From Shouchella clausii (GTDB lineage Bacteria > Bacillota > Bacilli > Bacillales > Bacillaceae_D): a DNA stretch of 64,000 bases. Below the pieces are notes generated by a model. It saw nothing but the letters and a program-made list of their open reading frames with translations, searched no databases and was not told where the DNA came from. Made by a program: the position numbers and the translations under genes. Of the stretch, positions 8,726 to 17,256 are shown one piece after another. Positions within the stretch are counted from its first letter, which is position 1; each line of letters opens with the position of its first letter. The stretch is from the NCBI RefSeq assembly GCF_001598215.1, contig NZ_BCXJ01000001.1, positions 930,001 through 994,000 on the forward strand. The letters are read 5' to 3'.

Positions 8726-9580
8726 CTATCCATCGATAACGCTGTTCGCAATCGCTTCTGCCACCACTTGTCGATAATTGGCGTCCGCAAGTTGGGTCGC
8801 GTCGTCGGCATTCGACACAAATCCTGTCTCCACAAGAATCGCCGGCATAGCTGTATGGCAAATGACATAAAAGGTTTCCTCAAAAATGCCTCGGTCGGTT
8901 CGATCTGTGTTTTCGACTAATTGGTTTTGGATATTAGCTGCCATATGCTTGCCTGCTGCACTTCCCGGGAAATAATAAGTTTCGACACCATTTGCAGCTG
9001 GGTTAGAGAAACCGTTTGCATGTATGCTAATAAACTGGTCAGCTCCCCAAGCGTTTGCCATTGCTGTTCTCTCTTCTAAGCTGACAAATACATCTTCGTC
9101 TCGTGTCATCAATACGGTAAAACCAGCATTTTCTAAAATGTCACGTGTCCGTTTGCCGATATCTAATACAATCTCTTTTTCCATTAAGCCGTTCGCTACA
9201 GCTCCGCTATCTTTCCCACCGTGCCCAGGGTCCAACACAATCCGTTCATTGTTTGGTGGTACACTGTCATGTTTAGCACTGCTTCGGTCGACCGGTTCTC
9301 CATCATGATTTGTAATATAATGAAGGCTGATATAGCCACTGCCGTCGACTAGTTCGCCCCAGCCATCGCCGTTGTCCGTATACTCTACTTGTTCGCCTGG
9401 GGTCAACCATCCAACAACTTCGTGACTCGTGCTCGGCCCGCTACGGACATTTAATGACGTTTGTGTATCGACTTCCCCTGTTTTTGCTGCTATTGCAAGC
9501 GCGTCTTCAGAAATCACAACTGAAGAAAGCGCGAATACGATAAAAAAGAAAAGACAAAGTGTCATTTGATTGCATTTCAT
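8726..9580 (-). CDS. Secreted N-acetylmuramoyl-L-alanine amidase with SH3b domain
   Basis: 284 residues. An N-terminal signal peptide (hydrophobic residues 6-30) leads into a bacterial SH3 domain (SLNVRSGPSTSHEVVGWL) and then an Amidase_3 catalytic domain with the zinc and catalytic residues in LDPGHGGKDSGA, SIHAN and ILVETGFVSN. The enzyme cleaves the amide between muramic acid and the stem peptide, as in CwlD, CwlC and LytC; SH3b domains usually target the wall. The start follows GGAGGTATTTTTT. It stands alone on the reverse strand. A growth, sporulation or autolytic role cannot be told from sequence. Confidence 0.92.
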   Translation of the reverse strand: MKCNQMTLCLFFFIVFALSSVVISEDALAIAAKTGEVDTQTSLNVRSGPSTSHEVVGWLTPGEQVEYTDNGDGWGELVDGSGYISLHYITNHDGEPVDRSSAKHDSVPPNNERIVLDPGHGGKDSGAVANGLMEKEIVLDIGKRTRDILENAGFTVLMTRDEDVFVSLEERTAMANAWGADQFISIHANGFSNPAANGVETYYFPGSAAGKHMAANIQNQLVENTDRTDRGIFEETFYVICHTAMPAILVETGFVSNADDATQLADANYRQVVAEAIANSVIDG

Positions 9581-9754
9581 AAAAAATACCTCCTGTCTAA
9601 GTCACCTGCCTTAGCAGTCTAGCCATCTAGTAGAAAAAATAAACAGTTTCATAGAAAGAAAGTTCAGGAAGCGGGCTAAAAAGGATATGTTTTTATGGGT
9701 AAAACACCATCGTATCGGGCAAAATGATAAAATAAAGGAAAGGGAAGAGTGGCC

Positions 9755-10148
9755 ATGGAACCATCATTGCAAATGATTACATTGCCTGTCTGCAACTTAA
9801 AACGGGCGCTGAGTTTTTATGAAAAGGCATTGCCATTTCAACCAAAAAAAGACAATCCAACCAGATGCTACCCACGCTGCGCTCAAAGTAAAAGATGGCC
9901 TAGGCCTTATCCTCATGCTTAGATCGGAAGTTTCCCGAATTTATGGCATTACCGAAAAAGCGAACAATGGCACGATTTTAACGTTAGCCTGCGAGTCAGA
10001 TGAAGAAGTTGACGCTGCCTTTGCGAAAGTCGCAGCAACATCTGCACACTTCATTCACCCGCGCCAGCGCGATGAATGGTCTTACTCATTTGTTTTTTCA
10101 GATCCAGACGGAAACTTATGGGAAGTGATTCATATAGAGCACCTTTAG
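9755..10148 (+). pseudogene. VOC (glyoxalase-fold) protein interrupted by a frameshift
   Basis: The gene begins at ATG 9755 after GGAAAGGGAAGAG with the typical VOC opening (ITLPVCNLKRALSFYEKAL), then loses frame at a run of seven A residues at 9844-9850. The remaining protein is in the +1 frame to the stop at 10148 and ends in the usual DPDGNLWEVIH. Removing one A joins the two parts into about 130 residues of a normal single-domain VOC protein. This is either a recent inactivation, a phase-variable tract or a sequencing error. VOC proteins include glyoxalases, dioxygenases and antibiotic-binding proteins; the substrate is not evident. Confidence 0.8.
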
Positions 10149-10170
10149 CCCGCTGAGCAAGCGGGCTTTT
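10148..10170 (+). terminator. Terminator after the VOC gene
   Basis: GCCCGCT/AGCGGGC stem with a short loop and TTTT, beginning at the last base of the VOC stop codon. Confidence 0.8.
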
Positions 10171-10191
10171 ATGTGGAGCGAGGTTAGGAAA

Positions 10192-10218
10192 ACACGGCCC
10201 TTGTGACAAGGGCCGTGT
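10192..10218 (-). terminator. Terminator of the reverse-strand LtaS operon
   Basis: Perfect 12-bp inverted repeat ACACGGCCCTTG/CAAGGGCCGTGT with a 3-base loop, eight bases past the LtaS stop; reading on the reverse strand a short TTT follows. Confidence 0.75.
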
Positions 10219-10225
10219 ATAATGA

Positions 10226-12064
10226 TTAGTCAAGAAAACGGAGTAGGTCGCCAAGCAAGATCTCATCAGAGAGAGCCAACTGCTCTCGGACAATTTCTAG
10301 ATCATTGGCGCAGTATGTTTCCTCTACAGGTTGTTCAGTTTTTCGGTCATAACAAGTGTGGTCTGCATACAAATACTTCTCAGATACGAATCGACCATCG
10401 CGAAAGATAATCGGCACATCGCTAGGACGGGTGAACAAGTCGTAGCTAAACGTTATGTTCTCATTGGCAGAAAGTCCTAAGAGCTGAAGAAGGGTAGCAT
10501 GAATATCGATTTGCCCGCCTTCCGTTTCAATCGTTTGTCCTGTTTGCCCAGGGATATGGATAATGAGCGGTACTTTTTGCAAATCCATATGGGTTAGTGT
10601 ATTTTCTTCTTGGCCAAGCAATGTATGAACACCGCTTTCGTATTGGCGGGAAATCCCGTAATGGTCGCCGTATAACAGGAAGATGGTATCTTCATAATGT
10701 CCTTCTTTTTTGAGATCGGCAAAAAACTGCTCAATTGCTTCATCTTGATAGCGAATGGTCGTCACATAGCGATTGACTACATCGACTCCTGTGTCGGCTG
10801 GATCAATTGATTGGTCCTCTTGTTCAAGCAAGAACGGAAAATGGTTCGTCAAAGGAATAAATTTAGCCATATAGGGTGGTTCCAACGTGTTGAGATGGTC
10901 AATTGACTGGGCAAAAAAGGGTTTGTCTTTCAGCCCGTAGTTGACACTCAACTCATCTGTTATCTCATAATCGTCTTTTGAGAAAAACTCGTCATATCCT
11001 AGCGTTTCATACATCGCTTCACGGTTCCAAAAAGTCGCATCATTGGCATGGAAAGCGGCCGATGTATACCCTTGTTCTTTCAAGATTTGAGGAAGGGAGC
11101 GAAATGTATTTTCATAACGCCGTACAAATGCCGAGCCGCTGGATAGCGGGTAAAAGCCGGTATCGAGCATAAACTCCATATCCGATGATTTGCCTTGTGC
11201 GGTTTGGTCATAAATGTTTGGAAAATAAAAACTCTCTTCAATCAATTGGTTTAAGAACGGCGTTAGTTCCTTGCCATTTACCGTCTGCCCAATCACGAAA
11301 TTTTGCGTGGACTCAAGGCTAATCATCACGATGTTTTTTCCCTGTGCGACGCCAAACACATCCACGTCAGGAGACGGTTTTTCTTGCATTTCCGCTTGTA
11401 TGCCAGAAGCGGTTGCTTCATTGGCCCACGTTTCTTTCAGCGGCGCACTAATGCCTTGGGCAAGATTGACCAATTGATAATTGTAGAGGCCAAGAGAAGC
11501 GACAAGTTCATCTCTGGCGTAATCAGTCTTAAGCAAATACGGATTTTGAATATGGCTGATGCCTAGTGCCACTACTAGCGCCACCAAACCGGACCAGGCA
11601 AAACCTTTTCCGTGCGGGCGCTCAATCGGTCGTCGTTCTATTTTTGCGCTAATGGTGAACCAAACAACGACAAATAAGTCGATGAGCAACAACAAATCAT
11701 AAGGTGAAACGAGCTCGGCTGTGCTTGATCCGAGCCCACCAACATTGCTAAATTGCAGGAAAACGGACACAGTCAGAAAATCAATATAGAACCGGTAGTA
11801 TAAAAGGGTACCGAACAACAACGCTGTGCATAAGAGATAAACAAGCAAAAACACGAGCGGGCGAACATGCTTGCTAAAGTAAAAACTAAAGCCAAGCAAG
11901 AGCATAAGAGAACCGAGAGGACCGATGAGCAACAAAAAGACGTCAACGCCATTTTGTATAGGCAACGAAAAAGCCGTTGCCGACACAATCACGGTTTTCA
12001 GCCATAGTGCGACAACACCTAAGCGAATAAGATGTTTTGTTAAAAATTGTTTGAGTTCATTCAT
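10226..12064 (-). CDS. LtaS-type sulfatase: lipoteichoic-acid synthase-like phosphoglycerol transferase
   Basis: 612 residues: about five membrane helices in the first 170 residues, then an extracellular alkaline-phosphatase-fold catalytic domain. The family features are visible: NIVMISLEST with the metal-binding Glu251, the catalytic Thr288 in YDQTAQGKSSD (compare QTGQGKTSD in LtaS) and the metal-binding YGDHYGIS. Unlike classical sulfatases there is no CxPSR. The family transfers glycerol phosphate from phosphatidylglycerol to build lipoteichoic acid; Bacillus paralogues include YfnI, YqgS and the primase YvgJ. It is the last gene of a three-gene operon and overlaps the fusion gene by eight bases, so its acceptor may be an unusual lipid. 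Confidence 0.88.
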   Translation of the reverse strand: MNELKQFLTKHLIRLGVVALWLKTVIVSATAFSLPIQNGVDVFLLLIGPLGSLMLLLGFSFYFSKHVRPLVFLLVYLLCTALLFGTLLYYRFYIDFLTVSVFLQFSNVGGLGSSTAELVSPYDLLLLIDLFVVVWFTISAKIERRPIERPHGKGFAWSGLVALVVALGISHIQNPYLLKTDYARDELVASLGLYNYQLVNLAQGISAPLKETWANEATASGIQAEMQEKPSPDVDVFGVAQGKNIVMISLESTQNFVIGQTVNGKELTPFLNQLIEESFYFPNIYDQTAQGKSSDMEFMLDTGFYPLSSGSAFVRRYENTFRSLPQILKEQGYTSAAFHANDATFWNREAMYETLGYDEFFSKDDYEITDELSVNYGLKDKPFFAQSIDHLNTLEPPYMAKFIPLTNHFPFLLEQEDQSIDPADTGVDVVNRYVTTIRYQDEAIEQFFADLKKEGHYEDTIFLLYGDHYGISRQYESGVHTLLGQEENTLTHMDLQKVPLIIHIPGQTGQTIETEGGQIDIHATLLQLLGLSANENITFSYDLFTRPSDVPIIFRDGRFVSEKYLYADHTCYDRKTEQPVEETYCANDLEIVREQLALSDEILLGDLLRFLD

Positions 12065-13679
12065 AACTGTGAACCGCCTGTTCTTGTTTCATTTTTGCAT
12101 AGATGGTAGCAATGGTATGAACTGCTTTTTTGGCAAAGCGATCGTCGATGTGGCCCATTAACGCTAGCTGGAACCAATTGCGTTCGAGCAGATAGGCGCT
12201 TTCATAACTGACATGAATGCCGTGTTGTTTGAGACGGTCGCCAAATTCTCTTGCAGACAAGTGGCCAGAAAGGTCAACTGTAATAATAGCAGGAGAAAAA
12301 GACTCGCCGCGTACTACTGTAAAGCCATTCGCTTCTAGTTTAGCCAATATGGACTGGCATAAAGAATCATATGGCGGAGCTGGATGGTTTAGTGCTTCAT
12401 TTAATGCATACAAGCCATTCGAGCAATGGGTAAACGGTACACTCTCCGCTTGTTCATATGTGCCAATGTCAAGGTAGGCAGGCAACGAATCATTTACAAA
12501 AGCTGGCTCGTCATGAAAGACAAGGGCAAGCCCGGGATAGGCCGCCAATCCCTTGCCGCTGACGGAACTGGCAAGCCAGACGCCAGATAAGTCAACAGGA
12601 ACAGAGCCGAGGCTGCTGCATGCGTCAAGGCATAAACGAACGTCATGTTTGCCGCAAATCTCTTTGAGACGGTCAAGAGCATACAGGCGTCCCGTCGACG
12701 TTTCACAATGGACGGTCCAAAGCCAGCCAATCTCAGAATCGGCCTCTAGCCATTTTTCAATGTTTTCATAAGAAACTGGGCCAGTTTGGGAATGGGCCAA
12801 TTGGTCAAATGATAACCCCCACCGCTCTGCTTGCTTGACTAACCGTTCGCCAAATTCACCGCTTGTGAGAATGACTCCTTTTTGATTTAGCGTTGACAGT
12901 TGAGCTGCTACCATCTCATTGGCGAGTGTCCCTGTCCCGACCGCGAGTTCCACATAATGACCATTTGTTAGCCGAAGTAGCTTTTCTTTCGTTTGTGCCA
13001 TCACTTGGTGGAATTCTTCGGCCTGATGAGACACAGGAGCCTTGGCCCAAGCCTCTTGCACAGCTTTCAGTTGTGTGACAGGCCCAGGCAAAAACAACTG
13101 CTGGGCAGGCGCTTGCTGCTCTTGCTGCCGTTCCATTAACTTTTGAAACGCTTTGGTGGAAGCTTTAAAATGTTCTTCTGTTAAATACATCGGTTGGTAA
13201 CGGGCTTCCTCAGACCCGACAAGCGGCCCAAACGGCACAAAGCCAATCCGCTTATAAAGCTTTAATTGCCGCGTTGTCCCCGATATAAGGGCCATCGTAT
13301 ACCCTTGTTTTAGACAATAGGAAACGAGTTGCTCGCATAGGCGGTAAAAGACAATCCCTTTGCGGTATTCTTTTTTGATCGAAAGCAGCCGGATTTCACA
13401 TAGCTTTTCATCGCTATTTATGTAAGAGTCAAGGTTTTCTAATTTACTGTCTAATGAAAATGGGCGCGTATCGCGAATAGAAATCATGCCAATGATTTCT
13501 TGGCCACGCTTGGCAATAATGTACAGGTTTTCGTCATTAAAACGGTCAACGAGCCTTTTTTCTGTATTTGGGCGATGCTGCGGGATCTCTTCGACAAAGG
13601 TGTCGTAATTTAACTTATGAATTTGATCGAATTCTTCATCTGTATCAGCAATCTTGTATGTAATCGCAGATGTGTCCAT
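12057..13679 (-). CDS. Fusion of a GNAT/N-acyl amino-acid-synthase-like domain with a class V aminotransferase
   Basis: 540 residues from ATG 13679, which has a GAAAGGGG site; the longer frame to 13712 does not. Residues 1-160 are an acyltransferase of the FeeM/autoinducer-synthase-like GNAT branch (EFDQIHKLNYDTFVEEIP, then YRKGIVFYRLCEQL and a LYKRIGFVPFG ending). Residues 195-530 are a fold-type I class V aminotransferase with LDACSSLGSVP (Asp about 352) and the PLP lysine in SVSGKGLAAYPG at about residue 376. Such aminotransferases include serine-pyruvate and 2-aminoethylphosphonate enzymes. The fusion suggests that an amine is made and N-acylated by one protein. Flanking genes point to lipid or cell-envelope use. 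Function is inferred. Confidence 0.82.
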   Translation of the reverse strand: MDTSAITYKIADTDEEFDQIHKLNYDTFVEEIPQHRPNTEKRLVDRFNDENLYIIAKRGQEIIGMISIRDTRPFSLDSKLENLDSYINSDEKLCEIRLLSIKKEYRKGIVFYRLCEQLVSYCLKQGYTMALISGTTRQLKLYKRIGFVPFGPLVGSEEARYQPMYLTEEHFKASTKAFQKLMERQQEQQAPAQQLFLPGPVTQLKAVQEAWAKAPVSHQAEEFHQVMAQTKEKLLRLTNGHYVELAVGTGTLANEMVAAQLSTLNQKGVILTSGEFGERLVKQAERWGLSFDQLAHSQTGPVSYENIEKWLEADSEIGWLWTVHCETSTGRLYALDRLKEICGKHDVRLCLDACSSLGSVPVDLSGVWLASSVSGKGLAAYPGLALVFHDEPAFVNDSLPAYLDIGTYEQAESVPFTHCSNGLYALNEALNHPAPPYDSLCQSILAKLEANGFTVVRGESFSPAIITVDLSGHLSAREFGDRLKQHGIHVSYESAYLLERNWFQLALMGHIDDRFAKKAVHTIATIYAKMKQEQAVHSYE

Positions 13680-13680
13680 A

Positions 13681-14226
13681 TCAATGCCCCTTTCTGTGAG
13701 CAAATAGCACAATCATGAGCAAAAGCGCAAACAAGCCAGCAAGGCTGTATGCAGTTTGGCAAAGCAGTGTAAGCGGGATCGTACAAATGGCGATCAGGCC
13801 TGCCTTCGTAAACGATCGTTTGCAAGCACGCAAGACGGCAAGTGCTAGGCCGCACACGACTAAAGCAAGGGGGGCTAGCACAAGCGCAGCCGCCAAATAA
13901 ACGACGACTCCTTTTCCACCTGAGCGCTGCAATTGCAGCGGCCAAATATGGCCAATGAGAATGGCCAAAGCCATTGCACCAATAACGATATCAGAAACGT
14001 CAAGCCACATTCTCCCTATGGCTAATGGAATAATTGTTTTTAACGCATCGATCGCGACTGTACCGATAAAGGCCTTTTTGCCAAAAATGCGTCCGGCATT
14101 TCGTGCCCCAGCATTCGCGCTTCCCAAAGTGCGGATGTCTTGTTTGTATTTCATATGTCCGATATAGTAAGCCCCGTTTATACAGCCACATGCATAGGAT
14201 ACAGCAACGAGTAGGAAAAATGCCAT
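13681..14226 (-). CDS. PlsY-family glycerol-3-phosphate acyltransferase-like membrane protein
   Basis: 181 residues with four to five hydrophobic helices. PlsY landmarks are recognisable though altered: GSANAGARNAGR in place of GSGNIGATNVLR near residue 36, and GHIWPLQLQRSGGKGV near residue 93. PlsY transfers acyl groups from acyl-phosphate to glycerol 3-phosphate. Divergence of the first motif and the operon context suggest a paralogue with a different acceptor rather than the housekeeping enzyme. Its stop is one base before the start of the fusion gene, so the two are almost certainly co-translated. Confidence 0.82.
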   Translation of the reverse strand: MAFFLLVAVSYACGCINGAYYIGHMKYKQDIRTLGSANAGARNAGRIFGKKAFIGTVAIDALKTIIPLAIGRMWLDVSDIVIGAMALAILIGHIWPLQLQRSGGKGVVVYLAAALVLAPLALVVCGLALAVLRACKRSFTKAGLIAICTIPLTLLCQTAYSLAGLFALLLMIVLFAHRKGH

Positions 14227-14592
14227 GGAATCGCCCTTTTATAGAGAAGATAGTAATTTTTACCGTTTTATCATATCACACTCTATGAAAAGGATTAAGA
14301 ACCTTTCTAAAAGATAGGTTGTTTTTGAAAGATGAAATGAAACATTGCCTTCTTGTACGAACTGGAAAAATAGAGGAGATTCAATAGAAGCATCTGTAGC
14401 CATGCTCGATGAATCGTTTGTCCATCGCTAGTTTGAAAGAAGAAAAGCCTAACAACTATAGCCCCATACGATGTGTTAAACTAGAAAAAAGGAGGGGCTT
14501 TAGATGCCATACGTAAAGCTGACATGAGTCTAACCTAAATGATCACATTTTTTTGATAGCACTACTAAGAAAGATCATTAGGAGGACAAAAT
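14227..14592. other. Divergent intergenic region with a 7-codon start remnant
   Basis: 366 bases between the PlsY-like gene and the hydrolase. At 14504-14527 a strong GGAGGGG site precedes the reading frame MPYVKLT and a stop. MPYV with proline at position 2 is how 4-oxalocrotonate tautomerases begin, so this may be a truncated tautomerase or a short leader. AATGATC and GATCATT around 14538-14580 form a weak dyad upstream of the hydrolase start. I see no other gene. Confidence 0.35.
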
Positions 14593-15609
14593 ATGATGGA
14601 AACGATCAAACAAGTAGTGAAAGAAACAGCAAAAGCAGAAACTTTTGCTGGTACTTATTACTTAGCTACTCCAGAAGGCACCGTAACAGACAGTTTTGGC
14701 TTTGCCAACCGAGCCGAACAAATCCCTAACCAAACGAATACCCGCTACGGCATGGCATCAGGCACAAAGTTACTAACCGCGATTGCGGTTTGCCAACTAG
14801 CGGACTCAGGAAAGTTGCCCTTAGATAGCAAATTGGCCGATTGTTTAGAAATCGATAACTTAGGGTTCGACCCTGAAATAACGGTGCATCAACTGTTGAC
14901 CCATACTTCCGGGATTGCCGATTATTTTGACGAAAAAGTCATGGACGACTACGAGGAGCTTTGGCAGCAAACGCCTGTTTACCAGATGAGAAAGGGAAAA
15001 GATTTTTTGCCACTTTTCCAACAACAAGAAATGAAAGAGAAGCCAGGAACCACATTCCGTTACAACAATTCTGGCTACATTGTTCTCGGCCTTGTCGTTG
15101 AGCAGGCAAGCGGGCTTCCGTTTAGCGACTATGTTGAAAAGGCGATTTTTCAACAAGCAGGCATGACTAGGTCCGGTTTTTTCGGAATGGATGCTCTGCC
15201 AGAAGGCGCTGCTCTTGGCTACATTGACGAAGAAAATGGCAAATGGCGCACAAATGTATTTTCTGTTCCAGCTAAAGGAGGGGCTGACGGGGGCGCTTAT
15301 GTGACAGCACCAGAAATGGCGAAGCTATGGCAAGAGTTAGGTGCAGGCAAGCTCATGTCTAAGGAAATGGTCGCTACGCTGTTGGCACCTCATGTACAAG
15401 TCGAAGGCGATCTTTTTTACGGCTATGGCGGGTACATGAAGGGCGAGGCGGGCCGCGTAAACAAACATATTTTTATGGGCTATGATCCAGGAGTCAATTT
15501 CCGAATGGCTTGTTACCCTGAAACAGGGCATGTGCTCGTTGTATGTTCGAACAACTCTGACGGTGCATTCGCACTGCAGACGGCGATCGAAACCGCGCTT
15601 TTCACATAA
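14593..15609 (+). CDS. Serine hydrolase of the beta-lactamase / class C penicillin-binding-protein fold
   Basis: 338 residues. The nucleophile motif SGTK (Ser56, Lys59), the YNN triad near residue 154 in FRYNNSGYIVLG, and a GADGG segment replacing the KTG/HTG motif are present. No signal peptide is visible, so it is probably cytoplasmic, unlike true beta-lactamases or DD-peptidases. Relatives act as esterases, D-amino-peptidases or have unknown roles. AGGAGG precedes ATG 14593 (a second ATG follows at once). It is single, with a terminator downstream. Confidence 0.88.
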   Translation: MMETIKQVVKETAKAETFAGTYYLATPEGTVTDSFGFANRAEQIPNQTNTRYGMASGTKLLTAIAVCQLADSGKLPLDSKLADCLEIDNLGFDPEITVHQLLTHTSGIADYFDEKVMDDYEELWQQTPVYQMRKGKDFLPLFQQQEMKEKPGTTFRYNNSGYIVLGLVVEQASGLPFSDYVEKAIFQQAGMTRSGFFGMDALPEGAALGYIDEENGKWRTNVFSVPAKGGADGGAYVTAPEMAKLWQELGAGKLMSKEMVATLLAPHVQVEGDLFYGYGGYMKGEAGRVNKHIFMGYDPGVNFRMACYPETGHVLVVCSNNSDGAFALQTAIETALFT

Positions 15610-15729
15610 GGACTTATGAGGTTCTCTCCGTGTGTAGGCATTGTTTGAAAGCGATAAAAAGCAAATAAGCGGGCGGGACAAATACACCGGCTTTTGTATC
15701 ATGTAACAAACATAGAATTCCGAAATAGC

Positions 15730-15759
15730 CCCTTCCCCCTACATAGGGGGAGGTTTTCT
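15730..15759 (+). terminator. Terminator between hydrolase and PhzF-like gene
   Basis: CCTTCCCCCT pairs with AGGGGGAGG (one bulged base) around ACAT and is followed by TTTTCTT, upstream of the PhzF-like gene. Confidence 0.75.
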
Positions 15760-15780
15760 TAGGTGGTGGGAGGAAGAAAG

Positions 15781-16674
15781 ATGAAACATATACAAGTATG
15801 GCATTACGAAGCGTTCAGCAGACAGAAAGGAAAAGGAAACCCTGCTGGCGTTGTCTTTGAAGGAGATGCGTTAGAAGAAAGGAACATGCAAGAAATCGCT
15901 AAAAAGGTTGGCTTTAACGAAACGGCTTTTGTTCTTCACTCCGATGTGGCAGATTTACGCTTGCGCTATTTTACGCCAGGGCATGAAATGGATTTGTGCG
16001 GCCACGGTACGGTTGCCGCATTGCAAGCGCTTGTCGAGGCTGGAACGCTTGACAAGCAAACAAAACTTACCCTCGAAACAAAAGCGGGCATTTTAAACAT
16101 AGAGTTGGAAACAAAGGCAGGGCAGTTAATGATTGCGATGGAACAGGCAGCTCCTCAATTTGAACGCTTCAATGGATCAGCTGCTAAACTGGCGGAAGCA
16201 CTTGGCTTGTCTCCATCCGATTTAGACAGCCGACTGCCGATTATGTACGGCAGCACAGGCACTTGGACGCTTCTCGTGCCGATAAAAAGCATTCACGCTT
16301 TTTCGCAAATGAAGCCGCAAAACCGTGAATTTCCAGCGATTTTAACAGAGAAGCCCCGTTGTTCAGTCCATCCCTTTTGTGTGGAAACGATCGACCCAGA
16401 CGCCGATCTTCATGGCCGCCACTTTTCATCTCCATATTCAGGCACGATCGAAGACCCAGTCACGGGGACGGCGTCTGGTGTAATGGGTGCTTACGGGACA
16501 ACGTATATTGACAACAGCAAACAGGAGTGGCTCGTCGAACAAGGGCAAGAAATCGGCAAAGATGGGCGCGTTCTTGTCGTTGTTAAGGCGGACAAGAACG
16601 GCAAGCCTCATGTCTCGATTAAAGGGGAAGGCGTTTACGTTGACAGCTTCATGGTCGAAATAGGTGCTAGCTAA
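15781..16674 (+). CDS. PhzF-family isomerase
   Basis: 297 residues from ATG 15781, which follows GGGAGGAAG. The diaminopimelate-epimerase-like fold is indicated by KGNPAGVVF, the catalytic glutamate in NETAFV near residue 46, DLCGHGTVA and, in the second half, IEDPVTGTASGVMGAY. PhzF isomerises a phenazine intermediate, but most Bacillus homologues have unknown small-molecule substrates. No phenazine genes are nearby. A strong hairpin lies downstream. Confidence 0.9.
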   Translation: MKHIQVWHYEAFSRQKGKGNPAGVVFEGDALEERNMQEIAKKVGFNETAFVLHSDVADLRLRYFTPGHEMDLCGHGTVAALQALVEAGTLDKQTKLTLETKAGILNIELETKAGQLMIAMEQAAPQFERFNGSAAKLAEALGLSPSDLDSRLPIMYGSTGTWTLLVPIKSIHAFSQMKPQNREFPAILTEKPRCSVHPFCVETIDPDADLHGRHFSSPYSGTIEDPVTGTASGVMGAYGTTYIDNSKQEWLVEQGQEIGKDGRVLVVVKADKNGKPHVSIKGEGVYVDSFMVEIGAS

Positions 16675-16759
16675 GCAATGGCTGAAAAGGCACTTCTTGT
16701 TTCTGGTGGATGATTCTTCTACCCTCTGCTGATCCCCTTTGCAGGAAAACGAGCTATGT

Positions 16760-16794
16760 ATGACTGAAGGTATGACAGCACCTTCAGTCATTTT
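16760..16794 (+). terminator. Bidirectional terminator between convergent genes
   Basis: ATGACTGAAGGT and ACCTTCAGTCAT form a perfect 12-bp stem with TTTTAA after it, between the PhzF-like gene and the convergent DCC-family gene. Confidence 0.8.
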
Positions 16795-16827
16795 AACTTC
16801 TAATTATTCACGTTTCCGCTTATCCGA

Positions 16828-17205
16828 TCATCCCGGCAGCGCTATATCAAGCGAAAGTCGTCCAAACCATTGGTGGCGGTGGCTGGAAATGAAGCGATAC
16901 GCTGCCGTTCCAACGATCTCTACCAAGGAAAAGGAAAGCAATGGAGTGAGCCAGGCTAGTGCTGGCAGGCGGGAGAGGATTTTACGTATAGCTTGGAAAC
17001 CAATCGATACTTGGCCTTCTTTTGACAGGACATAGATTTCGTCATACATGTCTACATAGCGGGCTGCTTTTTTTCGTGTTGTCTCGCTTACGGACTGGAC
17101 AGGGAACCAACGAAGTTCCCTGTTCCAGTCTAGTTTCATAACGACTTTTTTCACGGCTTGGCACAACGGGCATTGGGCGTCATAAAAGACAATATCGGTT
17201 TTCAT
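16828..17205 (-). CDS. DCC-family (DUF393) thioredoxin-like protein
   Basis: 125 residues. The N-terminus IVFYDAQCPLCQ carries Cys12-Pro-Leu-Cys15, the DCC-family redox motif, and the C-terminal half is hydrophobic, as in this family. ATG 17205 is preferred over GTG 17211 because GAGGTGAG is correctly spaced only for the former. The family is annotated as thiol-disulfide oxidoreductase but is little studied. It sits downstream of, and in the same direction as, an oxidoreductase gene. Confidence 0.85.
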   Translation of the reverse strand: MKTDIVFYDAQCPLCQAVKKVVMKLDWNRELRWFPVQSVSETTRKKAARYVDMYDEIYVLSKEGQVSIGFQAIRKILSRLPALAWLTPLLSFSLVEIVGTAAYRFISSHRHQWFGRLSLDIALPG

Positions 17206-17256
17206 GTCCACTCACCTCAACAACCGTATTGCCGAAAACCGTCCAAGTTAAACACA

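Noticed and set aside
12057-13712. Extending the fusion gene to 13712
   Set aside because: The extra 11 codons lie inside the PlsY-like gene and have no ribosome site, while ATG 13679 does and sits one base from that gene's stop.
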